NCBI RefSeq assembly: GCF_016495405.1
Contig: NZ_CP044522.1
Span: 1,426,001 to 1,490,000, forward strand
Length of the DNA stretch: 64,000 nt
Source: Cobetia sp. cqz5-12
Lineage (GTDB): Bacteria > Pseudomonadota > Gammaproteobacteria > Pseudomonadales > Halomonadaceae
Direction of reading: 5' to 3'
Made by a program: the position numbers and the translations under genes. This document shows, in pieces, positions 8,812 to 17,436 of the stretch. The first letter of the stretch is position 1, and the number at the start of each line of letters is the position of its first letter. A model generated the notes under the pieces. The model was given only the letters and a program-made list of their open reading frames with translations, was not told the DNA's origin and ran no database searches.

Positions 8812-9636
8812 ATGAGCACAACGGTCGAGCTTTATTACCACGAGAGTGATGCTCGTGAGGGCGCCGAGGAACAGACAACGAGCCAGCAGGATGCGACGCC
8901 ACTGGTCATTCTTCACGGCCTGTTCGGCAGTGCCGACAACTGGCGTTCGCATATCAAGTCCTGGTCGTTGACGCGCCGCGTGATCGCGGTGGATCTGCGC
9001 AACCACGGCCGCAGCCCCCACGCGGCCGGCATGAGCTATCCCGAGCAGGCCGCGGATGTCATCGCGCTGCTCGACCGCCTCGCCATCGAGCGCTGTGACC
9101 TGCTGGGCCACTCCATGGGGGGCAAGGTCGCCATGCAGGTCGCGCTCGAGGCGCCCGAGCGTCTGCGCAGTCTGCTGGTCGCCGATATCGCGCCGGTCGC
9201 CTATGGCCACGGGCATGACGATATCTTTGCTGCCTTCGAGGCGGTGCGTGACGCACGTCCGGCCTCACGCAAGGAGGCTGACACGGTGATGGCGCAGCAT
9301 GTCGATACCCCGGCCATCCGCCAGTTCCTCGCCACCAACCTGGTGCGTCTCGACGACGGCGCCATGGGCTGGCGCGTCGGGCTGGACCATATCGCGGCGG
9401 GCTACCCACAGATCGTCGAGGCGCCGCACGGCCAGGGGCCGGTCGAGCTGCCGGCATTGCTGCTGTGGGGCTCGCGCTCCAACTACGTGCAGGCCGAGGG
9501 ACTGGCGACGATGCGTGAACACTTCCCTGCGCTGGAAGATGACTCCCTGGAGGCCGGCCATTGGTTGCACGCCGAGCGTGCCAGCGAGTTCCAGCAGGCG
9601 GTGGTGGCGTTCCTTGAACGCGTCGCACGCGCTTGA
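8812..9636 (+). CDS. Alpha/beta hydrolase, YbfF-like esterase
   Basis: A cytoplasmic esterase/thioesterase-like enzyme (274 aa). The oxyanion strand HGLFGS is at 35-40 and the nucleophile elbow G-H-S-M-G-G has Ser101. The catalytic acid lies in the C-terminal third and the His probably in the GHWLHAE segment near the end. Four ATG codons overlap at 8800-8814; I chose the last because GGAG at 8802-8805 is then 6 bases upstream. The stop codon overlaps the start of the MFS transporter gene, so the two are translationally coupled. The E. coli YbfF substrates (palmitoyl- and malonyl-CoA) may not apply. Confidence 0.85.
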   Translation: MSTTVELYYHESDAREGAEEQTTSQQDATPLVILHGLFGSADNWRSHIKSWSLTRRVIAVDLRNHGRSPHAAGMSYPEQAADVIALLDRLAIERCDLLGHSMGGKVAMQVALEAPERLRSLLVADIAPVAYGHGHDDIFAAFEAVRDARPASRKEADTVMAQHVDTPAIRQFLATNLVRLDDGAMGWRVGLDHIAAGYPQIVEAPHGQGPVELPALLLWGSRSNYVQAEGLATMREHFPALEDDSLEAGHWLHAERASEFQQAVVAFLERVARA

Positions 9637-10901
9637 GTACGTCGAGCAGTCACTCCGAAAATCGTCAGCCGGCCGCGAGTGATCGGGTCATCCCGCCGGT
9701 GACTACCCACGAGCGCCTGGTGGTGGCATTGGTCACTCTGCTGCAGTTCGCCGTCATCATGGGCTTCACCATGGTGATGGCGCTGGGCCCTGACTTTGCC
9801 ACCTCGCTGGGCATTCCGCTGGATCACCTCGGCTATATCGTCGGCAGTTATCCGCTGGCCGCCGCGGTCGGCACTCTGCTGTGGACGCGACACGCTGATC
9901 GCTTCGATCGCCGCTGGGCAGTGCTGGGCTTCCTGTTCGGCGCGGCGCTCTGCCACCTGATCGCCAGCTTCGCCACTGACTTCGAGACTCTGCTGGCGGC
10001 GCGCATGCTGGGCGGACTGTTCGGTGGGCCGGCGGCGGCGACGGCGCTGGCCATCGTGATCGACGTGGTGCCGGGAGTCCGCCGGGGGCGTGCCATGGGC
10101 CTGGTGATGGGCGCCTTTTCGGTGGCCTCGGTGCTGGGGTTGCCGTTTGCGCTGTGGCTGTCGCAGGGCTTTGGCTGGCAGGCTCCCTTTCGCGCCGTGG
10201 CGCTGTTGGCGCTGCTGGTGTGCGGGCTGCTGGCCTGGATACTGCCGCCTATCCGCGGCCATCTCGATAACCCCGAGACCCGCCTGCGTAGCCGCAAGGG
10301 CACCACGATCCTGAACATCCTGGCCCAGCCCGATCACCGCCTGGGGTTGGCGCTGATCGCCACGGCGATGTTCAGCAACTTCCTGGTGATTCCCAACCTG
10401 GCAAGCTATCTGCTGTTCAATCTGGGCCTGCCGCGCGAGGATCTCGGCGGGCTCTACATGATTGGCGGCGGGCTGTCGCTGGTCGGCATGCAGCTGACGG
10501 GACGGCTGTGTGATCGCTATGGCTGTGTCTGGCCGGGCACCATCACCTGCCTGGTGACGGCGCTGGTCGGCTGGGCCTTCCTGCTGCATTCGCCGGGGCC
10601 GTCGCTGATCTGGATCGGCTTCGGCGCCTACATGCTGTTCTCGTCGGCGCGGCGTGTGACCCAGAATACGCTCAACAGCTTCATTCCCGCCGACCACGAG
10701 CGGGCGGCCTTCACCAGCACCCAGAGTGCCGTGCAGCATCTGAGTTCTGCCGCCGGCAGCTATGTGGGTGCCGGGCTGCTGGTCAGCACGCCCAGCGGCG
10801 CACTGGAAGGCATGCCGCTGCTGGTCGCGGTGCTGATGATCGCGCTGGTGATCCAGCCGCTGCAGATCCTGTGGTTGTCGCGTCGCCTGGCACGCCGCTA
10901 G
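9633..10901 (+). CDS. MFS transporter (12 TM)
   Basis: A protein of about 422 aa with twelve hydrophobic segments and MFS motif A-like RHADRFDRRW after TM2. The family could be drug or sugar efflux; the substrate is unknown. The assigned start is TTG at 9633, overlapping the TGA of the esterase gene (TTGA). A GTG near 9702 is an alternative, because the ribosome site before the TTG is poor and the first 25 residues are polar. It ends before a strong terminator. Confidence 0.8.
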   Translation: MSTSSSHSENRQPAASDRVIPPVTTHERLVVALVTLLQFAVIMGFTMVMALGPDFATSLGIPLDHLGYIVGSYPLAAAVGTLLWTRHADRFDRRWAVLGFLFGAALCHLIASFATDFETLLAARMLGGLFGGPAAATALAIVIDVVPGVRRGRAMGLVMGAFSVASVLGLPFALWLSQGFGWQAPFRAVALLALLVCGLLAWILPPIRGHLDNPETRLRSRKGTTILNILAQPDHRLGLALIATAMFSNFLVIPNLASYLLFNLGLPREDLGGLYMIGGGLSLVGMQLTGRLCDRYGCVWPGTITCLVTALVGWAFLLHSPGPSLIWIGFGAYMLFSSARRVTQNTLNSFIPADHERAAFTSTQSAVQHLSSAAGSYVGAGLLVSTPSGALEGMPLLVAVLMIALVIQPLQILWLSRRLARR

Positions 10902-10992
10902 CGCTGGTGGAATAGGCACAGGACGACGAGAGTGAGCGGTAAAGACAGAGCTCTGGAAGCAGAGAGCAAGTTGATCAAGTCGGCCAGAAACC

Positions 10993-11029
10993 AGAACGCC
11001 CCTGTCGGAATCTCCGACAGGGGCGTTCT
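10993..11029. terminator. Bidirectional terminator, 16-bp stem
   Basis: A perfect inverted repeat (AGAACGCCCCTGTCGG, loop AATCT, and its complement) between the convergent MFS and thiY-like genes. Either strand could use it. Confidence 0.8.
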
Positions 11030-11083
11030 GCATGGAAGGCACTCAAACGCTCAGCGCTTCAATGGCGCTGGGCGCTCAACGCC

Positions 11084-12388
11084 TCAGGGCGCGTTGACGT
11101 CGACGGCCAGGTGGCTGAGCGACTGGCGCTTCTTGATCATGCCACGCTCGAACAGGAAGTTCTCGAAGTCACGGTAGCGGCCGGCATCCAGCGCGGCAGG
11201 ACGCAGCGCGAAGCGCGGCAGGGTGGCGTACCAGGCTTCCTTGTTGAGCTCGGTGTCCAGGGCCGGGTCGGAATCGCGGAACATCTCCCAGCCCTGGTCC
11301 GGGTGGTTGATGATCCAGGCAGTGGCTTCGCCGACGGCAGCGAGGAAGCCGGCGTACTGTGCCTGCTTGCGCTCGTAGCTGTCGCTGTTGGCGACGAAGA
11401 TCAGCTCGTCATAGGTCGGCACGCCTTCTTCCTCGATGTAGAAGGCGCGGCCCTTGACGCCTTCCTGGGCCATCTGGGCCAGCTCGAAGTTGCGGAAGGC
11501 ACCGGTGACGGCATCGACCTTGCGCGTCAGCAGTGACGGCGTCAGCGAGAAGTTGACGTTGGTCAGCGTGATGTCATCCAGCGTCAGACCGCTGTACTGC
11601 AGCATGGTGGAGAGCAGCACTTCCTCGACGCCGCCGACCGAGTAGCCGACCCGCTTGCCCTTGAGATCGGCGATCGACTGGATGTCGCTGTCGGCGCGCA
11701 CGACCACCACATTCAGCGGGGTGGCGACCAGGGTACCGATACGTACCAGCGGCAGGCCCTGGTCGATCTGAAGGTGCAGCTGTGGCTGATAGCTGATGGC
11801 GATGTCGACGCGCTCGGCGGCAGCCAGCTTGGGTGGCACGCTCGGGTCGGCAGGGGCGATCAGCTCGACATCAAGGCCGTGCTTCTTGAACAGGCCCAGC
11901 TCCTGCGCCAGCACCAGCGGGGCATGGCCGGGGTTGGTGTACCAGTCGAGCATGACCTTGAACTGCGTCAGCGGCTGCTCGGCGGTGGCAGTGTCCTTGG
12001 TGTTGTCCTCGGCGACGTCCTGCGAGTCAGCTTCAGCGCTCTGTTCCTCGCCGGCGGCTGGCGGGGCATCCGCGACCGGTTCAGCATCGTTCTTGGCCTG
12101 TTCGGCGGCGCCGGCGGTCGCTTCCACGGCTTCCTGGCTTGCCACCGGTGCAGACGCGGCTGAGTCGCCGTTCACTCCGACTTCAGCCTGCTGAGCGACG
12201 ATTTCCGGCGCTGACTGGGGGCTGGTGGCGGGGTCTGCCTCGGCGGCGTGGGCCGATATGGCGGTGACTGGCAGGCTGCTCAGGCACAGCGTGGTCAGCA
12301 GGGTGGCGAAGGCGGTGGACAGCAGCGAGGTACGCGGTGAGCGTGTCGGCTGCGCTTTGCGCCGTGGCGCCGATGACGAAAGAGACAT
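11084..12388 (-). CDS. thiY: Thiamine-precursor ABC transporter substrate-binding protein (NMT1/ThiY-like) with long A/E-rich linker
   Basis: A periplasmic binding protein of 434 aa, third gene of the TPP-riboswitch operon. A twin-basic N-region and hydrophobic core with cleavage near SAHA-AE suggest a Sec signal peptide. The next 85 or so residues are low-complexity Ala/Glu/Asp and probably disordered. The NMT1-type domain then starts at FKVMLDWYTNPGHAPL and contains the AERVDIAISYQPQLH segment typical of pyrimidine-precursor binders. The start at 12388 has AAGGAA 7 bases upstream. The linker is unusual for this family and may tether the protein at the membrane. Pyrimidine specificity is inferred from the riboswitch and family. 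Confidence 0.85.
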   Translation of the reverse strand: MSLSSSAPRRKAQPTRSPRTSLLSTAFATLLTTLCLSSLPVTAISAHAAEADPATSPQSAPEIVAQQAEVGVNGDSAASAPVASQEAVEATAGAAEQAKNDAEPVADAPPAAGEEQSAEADSQDVAEDNTKDTATAEQPLTQFKVMLDWYTNPGHAPLVLAQELGLFKKHGLDVELIAPADPSVPPKLAAAERVDIAISYQPQLHLQIDQGLPLVRIGTLVATPLNVVVVRADSDIQSIADLKGKRVGYSVGGVEEVLLSTMLQYSGLTLDDITLTNVNFSLTPSLLTRKVDAVTGAFRNFELAQMAQEGVKGRAFYIEEEGVPTYDELIFVANSDSYERKQAQYAGFLAAVGEATAWIINHPDQGWEMFRDSDPALDTELNKEAWYATLPRFALRPAALDAGRYRDFENFLFERGMIKKRQSLSHLAVDVNAP

Positions 12389-12512
12389 GGCGAAGTTCCT
12401 TGTGATCACGGGGTAGTGGTGCTGCCGTTCGTGAGCGGCAGTCGTCAGGCTCATGCAATTTGTTCGAGCGCCGAGCGTCGAGCGTCGTTGCGTATTTCGG
12501 TAACGCGATCTT

Positions 12513-12536
12513 GCGGTCATGCGGTCATGCGGTCAT
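12513..12536. repeat. Three tandem copies of GCGGTCAT
   Basis: An exact 8-bp unit repeated three times in the roughly 200-base gap between the permease and binding-protein genes. The same gap has degenerate GAGCGTC repeats (about 12467-12489) and three GTGTCAG copies near 12580-12610. It may be slippage-prone or form structure in the operon mRNA. Confidence 0.7.
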
Positions 12537-12591
12537 GCAGTGTCTATCCGAAGGCCAGTCGTCTTGACCCAGGAGTGTCAGCCCCGGCGTG

Positions 12592-13359
12592 TCAGCTCAG
12601 ACGTGTCAGTCGGTCGCGGTGCCAGGGCATCAGGGCACGCAGCAGCGCATCCAGCGAGAAATAGAGCAGCAGGGAGAAGGCGACCAGCACCAGCAGGGCG
12701 GCGAACATCAGGTCGATCTCCATGCGTGCGTTGGCGTTGAGCATCAGATAGCCCAGCCCCTGACTGGCGCCGGCCCATTCCCCGATGACGGCGCCGATGG
12801 GGGCGGCGGTCGCGGCCATGCGAATGCCGGAGGCCAGTGCCGGCAGTGCGGCTGGCAGCTGGATGTGGATCAGTCGGCGCCATGGGCTGGCACCCAGGGT
12901 ATGGGCAAGATCCAGCCAGCCCTGTCGGGTCTGGCGCAGGCCGTCGTAGCCGGTGGAGGCGACCGGGAAATAGATGATCAGCGTCGCCATCACCACCTTG
13001 GACAGCATGTCATAGCCGAGCCACAGCACCAGCAGCGGCGCGATCGCGAACAGCGGTATCACCTGGCTGATCAGCAGCATCGGCAGCAGCGTGCGGCGCA
13101 GGCGGGGAATGAAGGCCAGCGCCAGCGCGGTGGCAAGGCCGAGCAGAATGCCCAGCACCAGCCCGGCCAGTATCTCGCTGATGGTGACGCCAGCGTGATG
13201 GGCCAGCAGCGGCGCCTTCTCGATCAGCACCTCGAGCACGGCCTGCGGCGTGGGCAGAATGTAGGGCGGTACGGCGGTAACGGCAATGATCAGCTGCCAA
13301 AGCCCCAGCAGGAGCAGCGCGCTGATGACGAGGTGACGCATGGCGTGCAGACGTTTCAT
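12592..13359 (-). CDS. thiX: ABC transporter permease, thiamine-precursor uptake (ThiX-like)
   Basis: An inner-membrane permease of 255 aa with six hydrophobic segments. The EAA loop is visible as TLGASPWRRLIHIQLPAALP near residue 150, the contact site for the ATPase. Its start ATG overlaps the stop of the ATPase gene by 4 bases (ATGA) and has a GAGGAGG ribosome site. It belongs to the nitrate/taurine/pyrimidine permease family; the TPP riboswitch upstream points to thiamine precursors. Confidence 0.88.
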   Translation of the reverse strand: MKRLHAMRHLVISALLLLGLWQLIIAVTAVPPYILPTPQAVLEVLIEKAPLLAHHAGVTISEILAGLVLGILLGLATALALAFIPRLRRTLLPMLLISQVIPLFAIAPLLVLWLGYDMLSKVVMATLIIYFPVASTGYDGLRQTRQGWLDLAHTLGASPWRRLIHIQLPAALPALASGIRMAATAAPIGAVIGEWAGASQGLGYLMLNANARMEIDLMFAALLVLVAFSLLLYFSLDALLRALMPWHRDRLTRLS

Positions 13360-14108
13360 GCGGCCTCCTCACTATCACGCAGGCGGGCGATCAGTTGCGC
13401 CTGCGCCGGTGGCAGGGCCGGGTCATCCAGCGGCACCGGGCGTGCGGCGCCAAGCCCCGGCAGGCGTTCCAGCTCGGCGCCGTGGCCCGGGAGGCTCGAC
13501 GGGCGCAGCACCAGCAGTTGATCGGCGAGGCGCAATGCCTCCAGCGGGTCATGGGTCACCATCAGGACGGTGCGGCCCTTGAGCAGGCGGCTGGCCAGAT
13601 CATGCAGCTCCAGACGGGTGATGGCATCCACCGCCGAGAACGGCTCATCCATCATCACGACCGGCGCCTGCTGGTAGAGCGTGCGGGCGAGGGCGACGCG
13701 CTGGCGCTGGCCGCCGGAGAGAGCGTCCGGCCAGGCCTGCTCACGGCCCTCAAGCCCGACCGCGGCCAGAAGTTCATGGGCAAGTTCGCGATTGCGTGGC
13801 CGCCGGCGCAGGTCATCGCCCAGCCACAGGTTGTCGATGACGCGCCGCCACGGCAGCAGCAGGTCCTGCTGGGCCATCCAGGCCACGCGGTCGGTCAGCG
13901 GCTGACCGTCATCGGTGGCGAGATCGAGCTGGTGGAGGTCTGACATCTCCAGGCCGGCCAGCAGGCGCAGCAGCGAACTCTTGCCGCAGCCGGAGCGCCC
14001 CAACAGTGCCGTCCAGCTACCGGCCTCCAGACGCGCGGAAATATCGCGGAACAGCGTGTGGCCGGCGTAATCGATTCGTGCGTTGTTGAGGGTGAGTCCC
14101 AGCGACAC
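13356..14108 (-). CDS. thiZ: ABC transporter ATPase, thiamine-precursor uptake (ThiZ-like)
   Basis: An ABC ATPase of 250 aa, first gene of the riboswitch operon. Walker A is GRSGCGKSS at 37-45; the signature LSGGQRQRVALA and Walker B VVMMDEP follow. The Q-loop segment is WMAQQDLLLPW. I chose GTG at 14108 with GGAA 6 bases upstream; the longer frame to 14201 would begin inside the TPP riboswitch and cannot be right. It should power import of a thiamine pyrimidine precursor with the next two genes. Confidence 0.85.
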   Translation of the reverse strand: MSLGLTLNNARIDYAGHTLFRDISARLEAGSWTALLGRSGCGKSSLLRLLAGLEMSDLHQLDLATDDGQPLTDRVAWMAQQDLLLPWRRVIDNLWLGDDLRRRPRNRELAHELLAAVGLEGREQAWPDALSGGQRQRVALARTLYQQAPVVMMDEPFSAVDAITRLELHDLASRLLKGRTVLMVTHDPLEALRLADQLLVLRPSSLPGHGAELERLPGLGAARPVPLDDPALPPAQAQLIARLRDSEEAA

Positions 14109-14175
14109 AGGCAATTCCGTGGTCGGGCGGCGTGCCGGCAGGAGGAAGCAGGTGACGCGCCGTGCAGGGCACGCG

Positions 14176-14275
14176 TCGGGGATTCCCTCCGCCGGTATCA
14201 ACCGGATCAGGTTCCAGGGGTTGTCGCGCGACGTATCGCTGCGGCTCTCAGCCCATCCTCGGGCACCCCCATCCA
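14176..14275 (-). ncRNA. TPP riboswitch (THI element)
   Basis: On the minus strand the conserved parts appear in order: GGGGGTGCCC, then GGGCTGAGA (pyrimidine-sensing helix), then GAACCTGATCCGGTTGATAC, then CGGCGGAGGGAA closing with CCCC. This matches the THI-box consensus closely. The start of the ABC ATPase gene lies about 70 bases downstream. A hairpin GACGCGTGC/GCACGGCGCGTC in that leader (about 14150-14173) could be part of the expression platform. TPP binding should reduce expression of the importer. Confidence 0.95.
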
Positions 14276-14444
14276 GACCGACAGTGTAACGTCAGTCTCT
14301 TGCCGGTGTCTTGTCCGACGCGGGTCAGGGGCCGGCTCAGGTGGGCAGGGCAGTGGCGGCGTGCGAAACGGACTATGCCGATGTGCCACGCCTTGGGTAT
14401 GCTGAGCATTACTGTAACAAGACGTGTAGCCCAAGGAGATCATC

Positions 14445-15410
14445 ATGCCCGACACACCGGATCTCTCGACCTGTTCCAGTTATCCCGTTCCCCCGCAGCG
14501 GCCGAGTACGACTGAGGCCGTGGGCGAGCCGCGTCCCGTACCCAGGGGCTGGCCCGAGGAGTCACTGACCCGACGGCTCTCGACCTATCTGGGCCAACCG
14601 CTCGAACCACTGGCTCTTGCCTGGCCGGATAGCGCCAACTGGCTATGGCGCCAGCGTGGCGGCACGCCCGGCCTCATCAAGCTGGCGCGCACCGGGCCAG
14701 ACCATGATCCCTTCTGGCGCGCCATGCGCGGGGTCTTCGGCGCCGATCGCTGGGCGACCCCGGATGGCCTGACGCGACTGGCGGGCGCCTTGCCCGCGCG
14801 CCTGCCGATTCCGCCGCTGCCCCTGACCTTTCTGGGGCGTCTCGATGGCGCGCCCATCTGGCATCTGCCGTGGTCCAGCGGTCAGCCGAGTGATCTCAGT
14901 ATCACCTTCTGTGAGCTGCTGGGCGATCAGCTCGGTCGCCTGCATCAGGACACGGTGTCGGGTTTCGGTCAGCCGCTGGCGCAGCCGATGCCGCTATTGC
15001 ACTGGAATACTCGCGTCACGCGCTTTCTCGCCCATCACCCGCGTCGCGCGGAACTCGGCACGCTGCTCAAGCGCACCTTCCCGGCGCCGACCCGCGCGGT
15101 GTGGTGTCTGCCGGACATGCGCGCCGATCAATATCTGTGCGCCGCCACCGGCTGGGTGTGGAGCGATTGGGAGGCGCTGGTGTGGGCGCCGATCGAGTTC
15201 GACTGGGCGCTGGTGGAGTTGCTGCTGGAAACGCCGGAGCAGCGTCAGGCCTTCATGAAGGGCTATTCGCGTCATGGACGCATGATCGATCTCGATGGCC
15301 AGCGTGAGCTGTGTCGTGCGCTGTTGTGGGCGATGGAGGCCTTCGGTCCGCGGTCCTATGCTGAGCTTGCGGCAGCCCCTGCCTGGGTCTCGCCGCGCAG
15401 CCTGGCGTGA
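14445..15410 (+). CDS. Aminoglycoside phosphotransferase-fold protein with altered catalytic motif
   Basis: A cytoplasmic protein of 321 aa. The start has AAGGAG 6 bases upstream. The C-terminal half shows an APH/choline-kinase-like pattern: LLGDQLGRLHQ near 170, PDMRADQYL near 221, and SDWEALVWAPIEFDWAL near 240. In active kinases the middle motif reads HGD-x-N; here His is lost and Asn is Gln, so activity may be changed or absent. It is divergent from the thiamine operon and stands alone. The fold is moderately sure; the substrate is unknown. Confidence 0.65.
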   Translation: MPDTPDLSTCSSYPVPPQRPSTTEAVGEPRPVPRGWPEESLTRRLSTYLGQPLEPLALAWPDSANWLWRQRGGTPGLIKLARTGPDHDPFWRAMRGVFGADRWATPDGLTRLAGALPARLPIPPLPLTFLGRLDGAPIWHLPWSSGQPSDLSITFCELLGDQLGRLHQDTVSGFGQPLAQPMPLLHWNTRVTRFLAHHPRRAELGTLLKRTFPAPTRAVWCLPDMRADQYLCAATGWVWSDWEALVWAPIEFDWALVELLLETPEQRQAFMKGYSRHGRMIDLDGQRELCRALLWAMEAFGPRSYAELAAAPAWVSPRSLA

Positions 15411-15547
15411 AATCGGCGTGCTGCACACTGCAAGTACATGAAAGGTGTGAAATTTCTCTGCAGCCCCATCGCTGACATGGAATACTGTGGGTGAGTCGTC
15501 ATGGACGTCACTCGAGATCTGATGTAGGGCTTGGCGGGGGAGCACTC

Positions 15548-17257
15548 GTGGTAGAGAACCTGAATTATTATTTCTTGCTGGCAGGCACGCTGATCGCCTT
15601 GAGCGTGTTGGCCAGCCGTGTCTCGGCGCGTCTTGGCATGCCGCTGCTACTGCTGTTCCTCGGCCTTGGCATGCTGGCGGGTGAAGATGGCGTGCTGGGC
15701 ATCCAGTTCGACGACGCCTCATCCGCTTACATGATCGGCAATCTGGCGCTGGCGCTCATCCTGCTCGATGGCGGCCTGCGCACACGGCTGTCCACGTTTC
15801 GTGCCGGCCTGAAACCGGCGCTGGTACTGGCCACCGTCGGGGTCTTCATGACCAGCGGCCTGGTGGGGCTTCTGGCCATGTGGCTGTTTGACCTCACCCT
15901 GATCGAAGGCCTGCTGGTCGGGGCCATCGTCGGCTCCACCGACGCCGCGGCGGTCTTCTCGCTACTGGGCGGCCAGGGCGTTCACCTCAATGAGCGTGTC
16001 GGTGCGACGCTGGAAATCGAGTCCGGCACCAACGATCCGATGGCGATCTTCCTGACCATCACGCTGGCCGAGATCCTGACAGGTCAGCTCTCCGGCGTCG
16101 CGTCGGGCATCATGAGCTTCCTGCTGCAGTTCGGTGTCGGTGCCGCCATGGGGATCGCCGGCGGCTGGTTGATCGCCCGCCTGATGCGCTACCTGGATCT
16201 TGCGCCCGGCCTCTACTCGCTGCTGGCGCTGGCGCTGGGCTTGAGCCTGTTCGCCACCACCAACGAGATGGGCGGCAGCGGTTTCCTCGCCATCTATCTG
16301 TGCGGCCTGATGATCGGCAATCACCCCGGCCGCCACCTGGAGCACATCCTGCCGGTGCATGATGGCCTGGCGCACCTCTCGCAGATCGTGCTGTTCCTGA
16401 TGCTGGGCCTGCTGGTCTCGCCCTCGACCATGCTGCAGTTCGCGCTGCCGGCCGCCATCCTCAGCGTGGCGCTGATTCTGGTGGTGCGCCCGCTGGCGGT
16501 CATCCTGTGTCTCAAGCCGTTCTTCCGCTTCCGCTGGCGCGAGCTGTGGTTCATCAGCTGGGTCGGGCTGCGAGGAGCGGTGCCGATCGTGCTGGCGATC
16601 TTCCCGGTGATCACCGGGGTCGAGAATGCCGGTCTCTACTTCAATGTCGCCTTCTTCGTGGTCATCATCTCGCTGCTGGTGCAGGGCTCGTCGCTGGCAC
16701 CGATGGCGCGCAAGCTGAGGGTGGTGGTGCCGCCGGGCGCACAGCCCAGCCGCCGCAACCTGCTCGGTATCATGCCGGTCAATGATTACGAGATGCTGGT
16801 CTATCGCGTCGACAACACGGCGCTGGAAGGCGTGGCGCTGCGCATGTTGCGCTTCCCGTCGGGGGCCAAGGTCGGGGCGCTGTTCCGCAACAAGGTGCTG
16901 ATCCATCCCAAGGGCAGCACCTGTCTGCATCAGCAGGATGTGCTGTGCGTGGTGGGGCGCTCCTGTGATGTGCCGAGCCTCAACCGCATGTTCAATGGCG
17001 AGAGTCTGCAGCACGAGCAACGCGCCTTCTTCGGGACCTTCACGCTGGAAGGCGATGCCAACATGCAGGACATCGCCGATGTCTACGGCTTGACGCTCTC
17101 CCAGGGCGAGCAGCACCTGACCATCGCCGAGTTCATCACCCGTCGAGTCGGCGGGGTGCCGGTGGTCGGCGACGATGTCGACTGGCATGGCATCCACTGG
17201 GTGGTGAACGAGGTGGAAGGCAATCGCATCACCAAGGTCGGCCTGCGACTGCACTGA
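15548..17257 (+). CDS. nhaP2: K+/H+ (Na+/H+) antiporter NhaP2/CvrA type
   Basis: A CPA1 antiporter of 569 aa. The exchanger domain covers about residues 1-390, with GSTDAAAVFSLLGG near 130 and ESGTNDPMAIF near 155. A TrkA-C domain and a CorC_HlyC-like C-terminal domain follow, as in E. coli CvrA and Vibrio NhaP2. I chose GTG at 15548 (GGGGGAG 5 bases upstream); the frame could extend to 15491 but the extra residues are not family-like. Its role is cytoplasmic K+ and pH control, sensible for a halophile. Confidence 0.9.
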   Translation: MVENLNYYFLLAGTLIALSVLASRVSARLGMPLLLLFLGLGMLAGEDGVLGIQFDDASSAYMIGNLALALILLDGGLRTRLSTFRAGLKPALVLATVGVFMTSGLVGLLAMWLFDLTLIEGLLVGAIVGSTDAAAVFSLLGGQGVHLNERVGATLEIESGTNDPMAIFLTITLAEILTGQLSGVASGIMSFLLQFGVGAAMGIAGGWLIARLMRYLDLAPGLYSLLALALGLSLFATTNEMGGSGFLAIYLCGLMIGNHPGRHLEHILPVHDGLAHLSQIVLFLMLGLLVSPSTMLQFALPAAILSVALILVVRPLAVILCLKPFFRFRWRELWFISWVGLRGAVPIVLAIFPVITGVENAGLYFNVAFFVVIISLLVQGSSLAPMARKLRVVVPPGAQPSRRNLLGIMPVNDYEMLVYRVDNTALEGVALRMLRFPSGAKVGALFRNKVLIHPKGSTCLHQQDVLCVVGRSCDVPSLNRMFNGESLQHEQRAFFGTFTLEGDANMQDIADVYGLTLSQGEQHLTIAEFITRRVGGVPVVGDDVDWHGIHWVVNEVEGNRITKVGLRLH

Positions 17258-17301
17258 GCCTTGATCTCAATCCGTGTCTGGGCCTGAGCTTCACACACTA
17301 T

Positions 17302-17336
17302 GACGCCCCCATTGCACTGCGTGTAATGGGGGCGTC
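17302..17336 (+). terminator. Intrinsic terminator of nhaP2
   Basis: A perfect 12-bp stem (GACGCCCCCATT and its complement) with an 11-base loop, followed by GTGTTT, 45 bases past the stop codon. Confidence 0.8.
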
Positions 17337-17436
17337 GTGTTTGGACTCATCAATATCGTACTCTGTTGATGTCAGGCCGATCTGTCCGTGACAGCGTCTG
17401 GCCACCGGTTGTGGCCAGCGACAAGGAGGTGACTAC

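Noticed and set aside
9483..11042. A 519-codon minus-strand ORF opposite the MFS transporter
   Set aside because: Rich in Gln, Arg and His with no domain pattern, the mirror image of a GC-rich membrane-protein gene on the plus strand.
12467..12540. Short tandem repeats as a CRISPR array
   Set aside because: Units of 7-8 bases without spacers; no cas genes.
14109..14201. Longer ABC ATPase start at the TTG at 14201
   Set aside because: It would place 30 codons inside the TPP riboswitch and its leader hairpin; the residues are not family-like.
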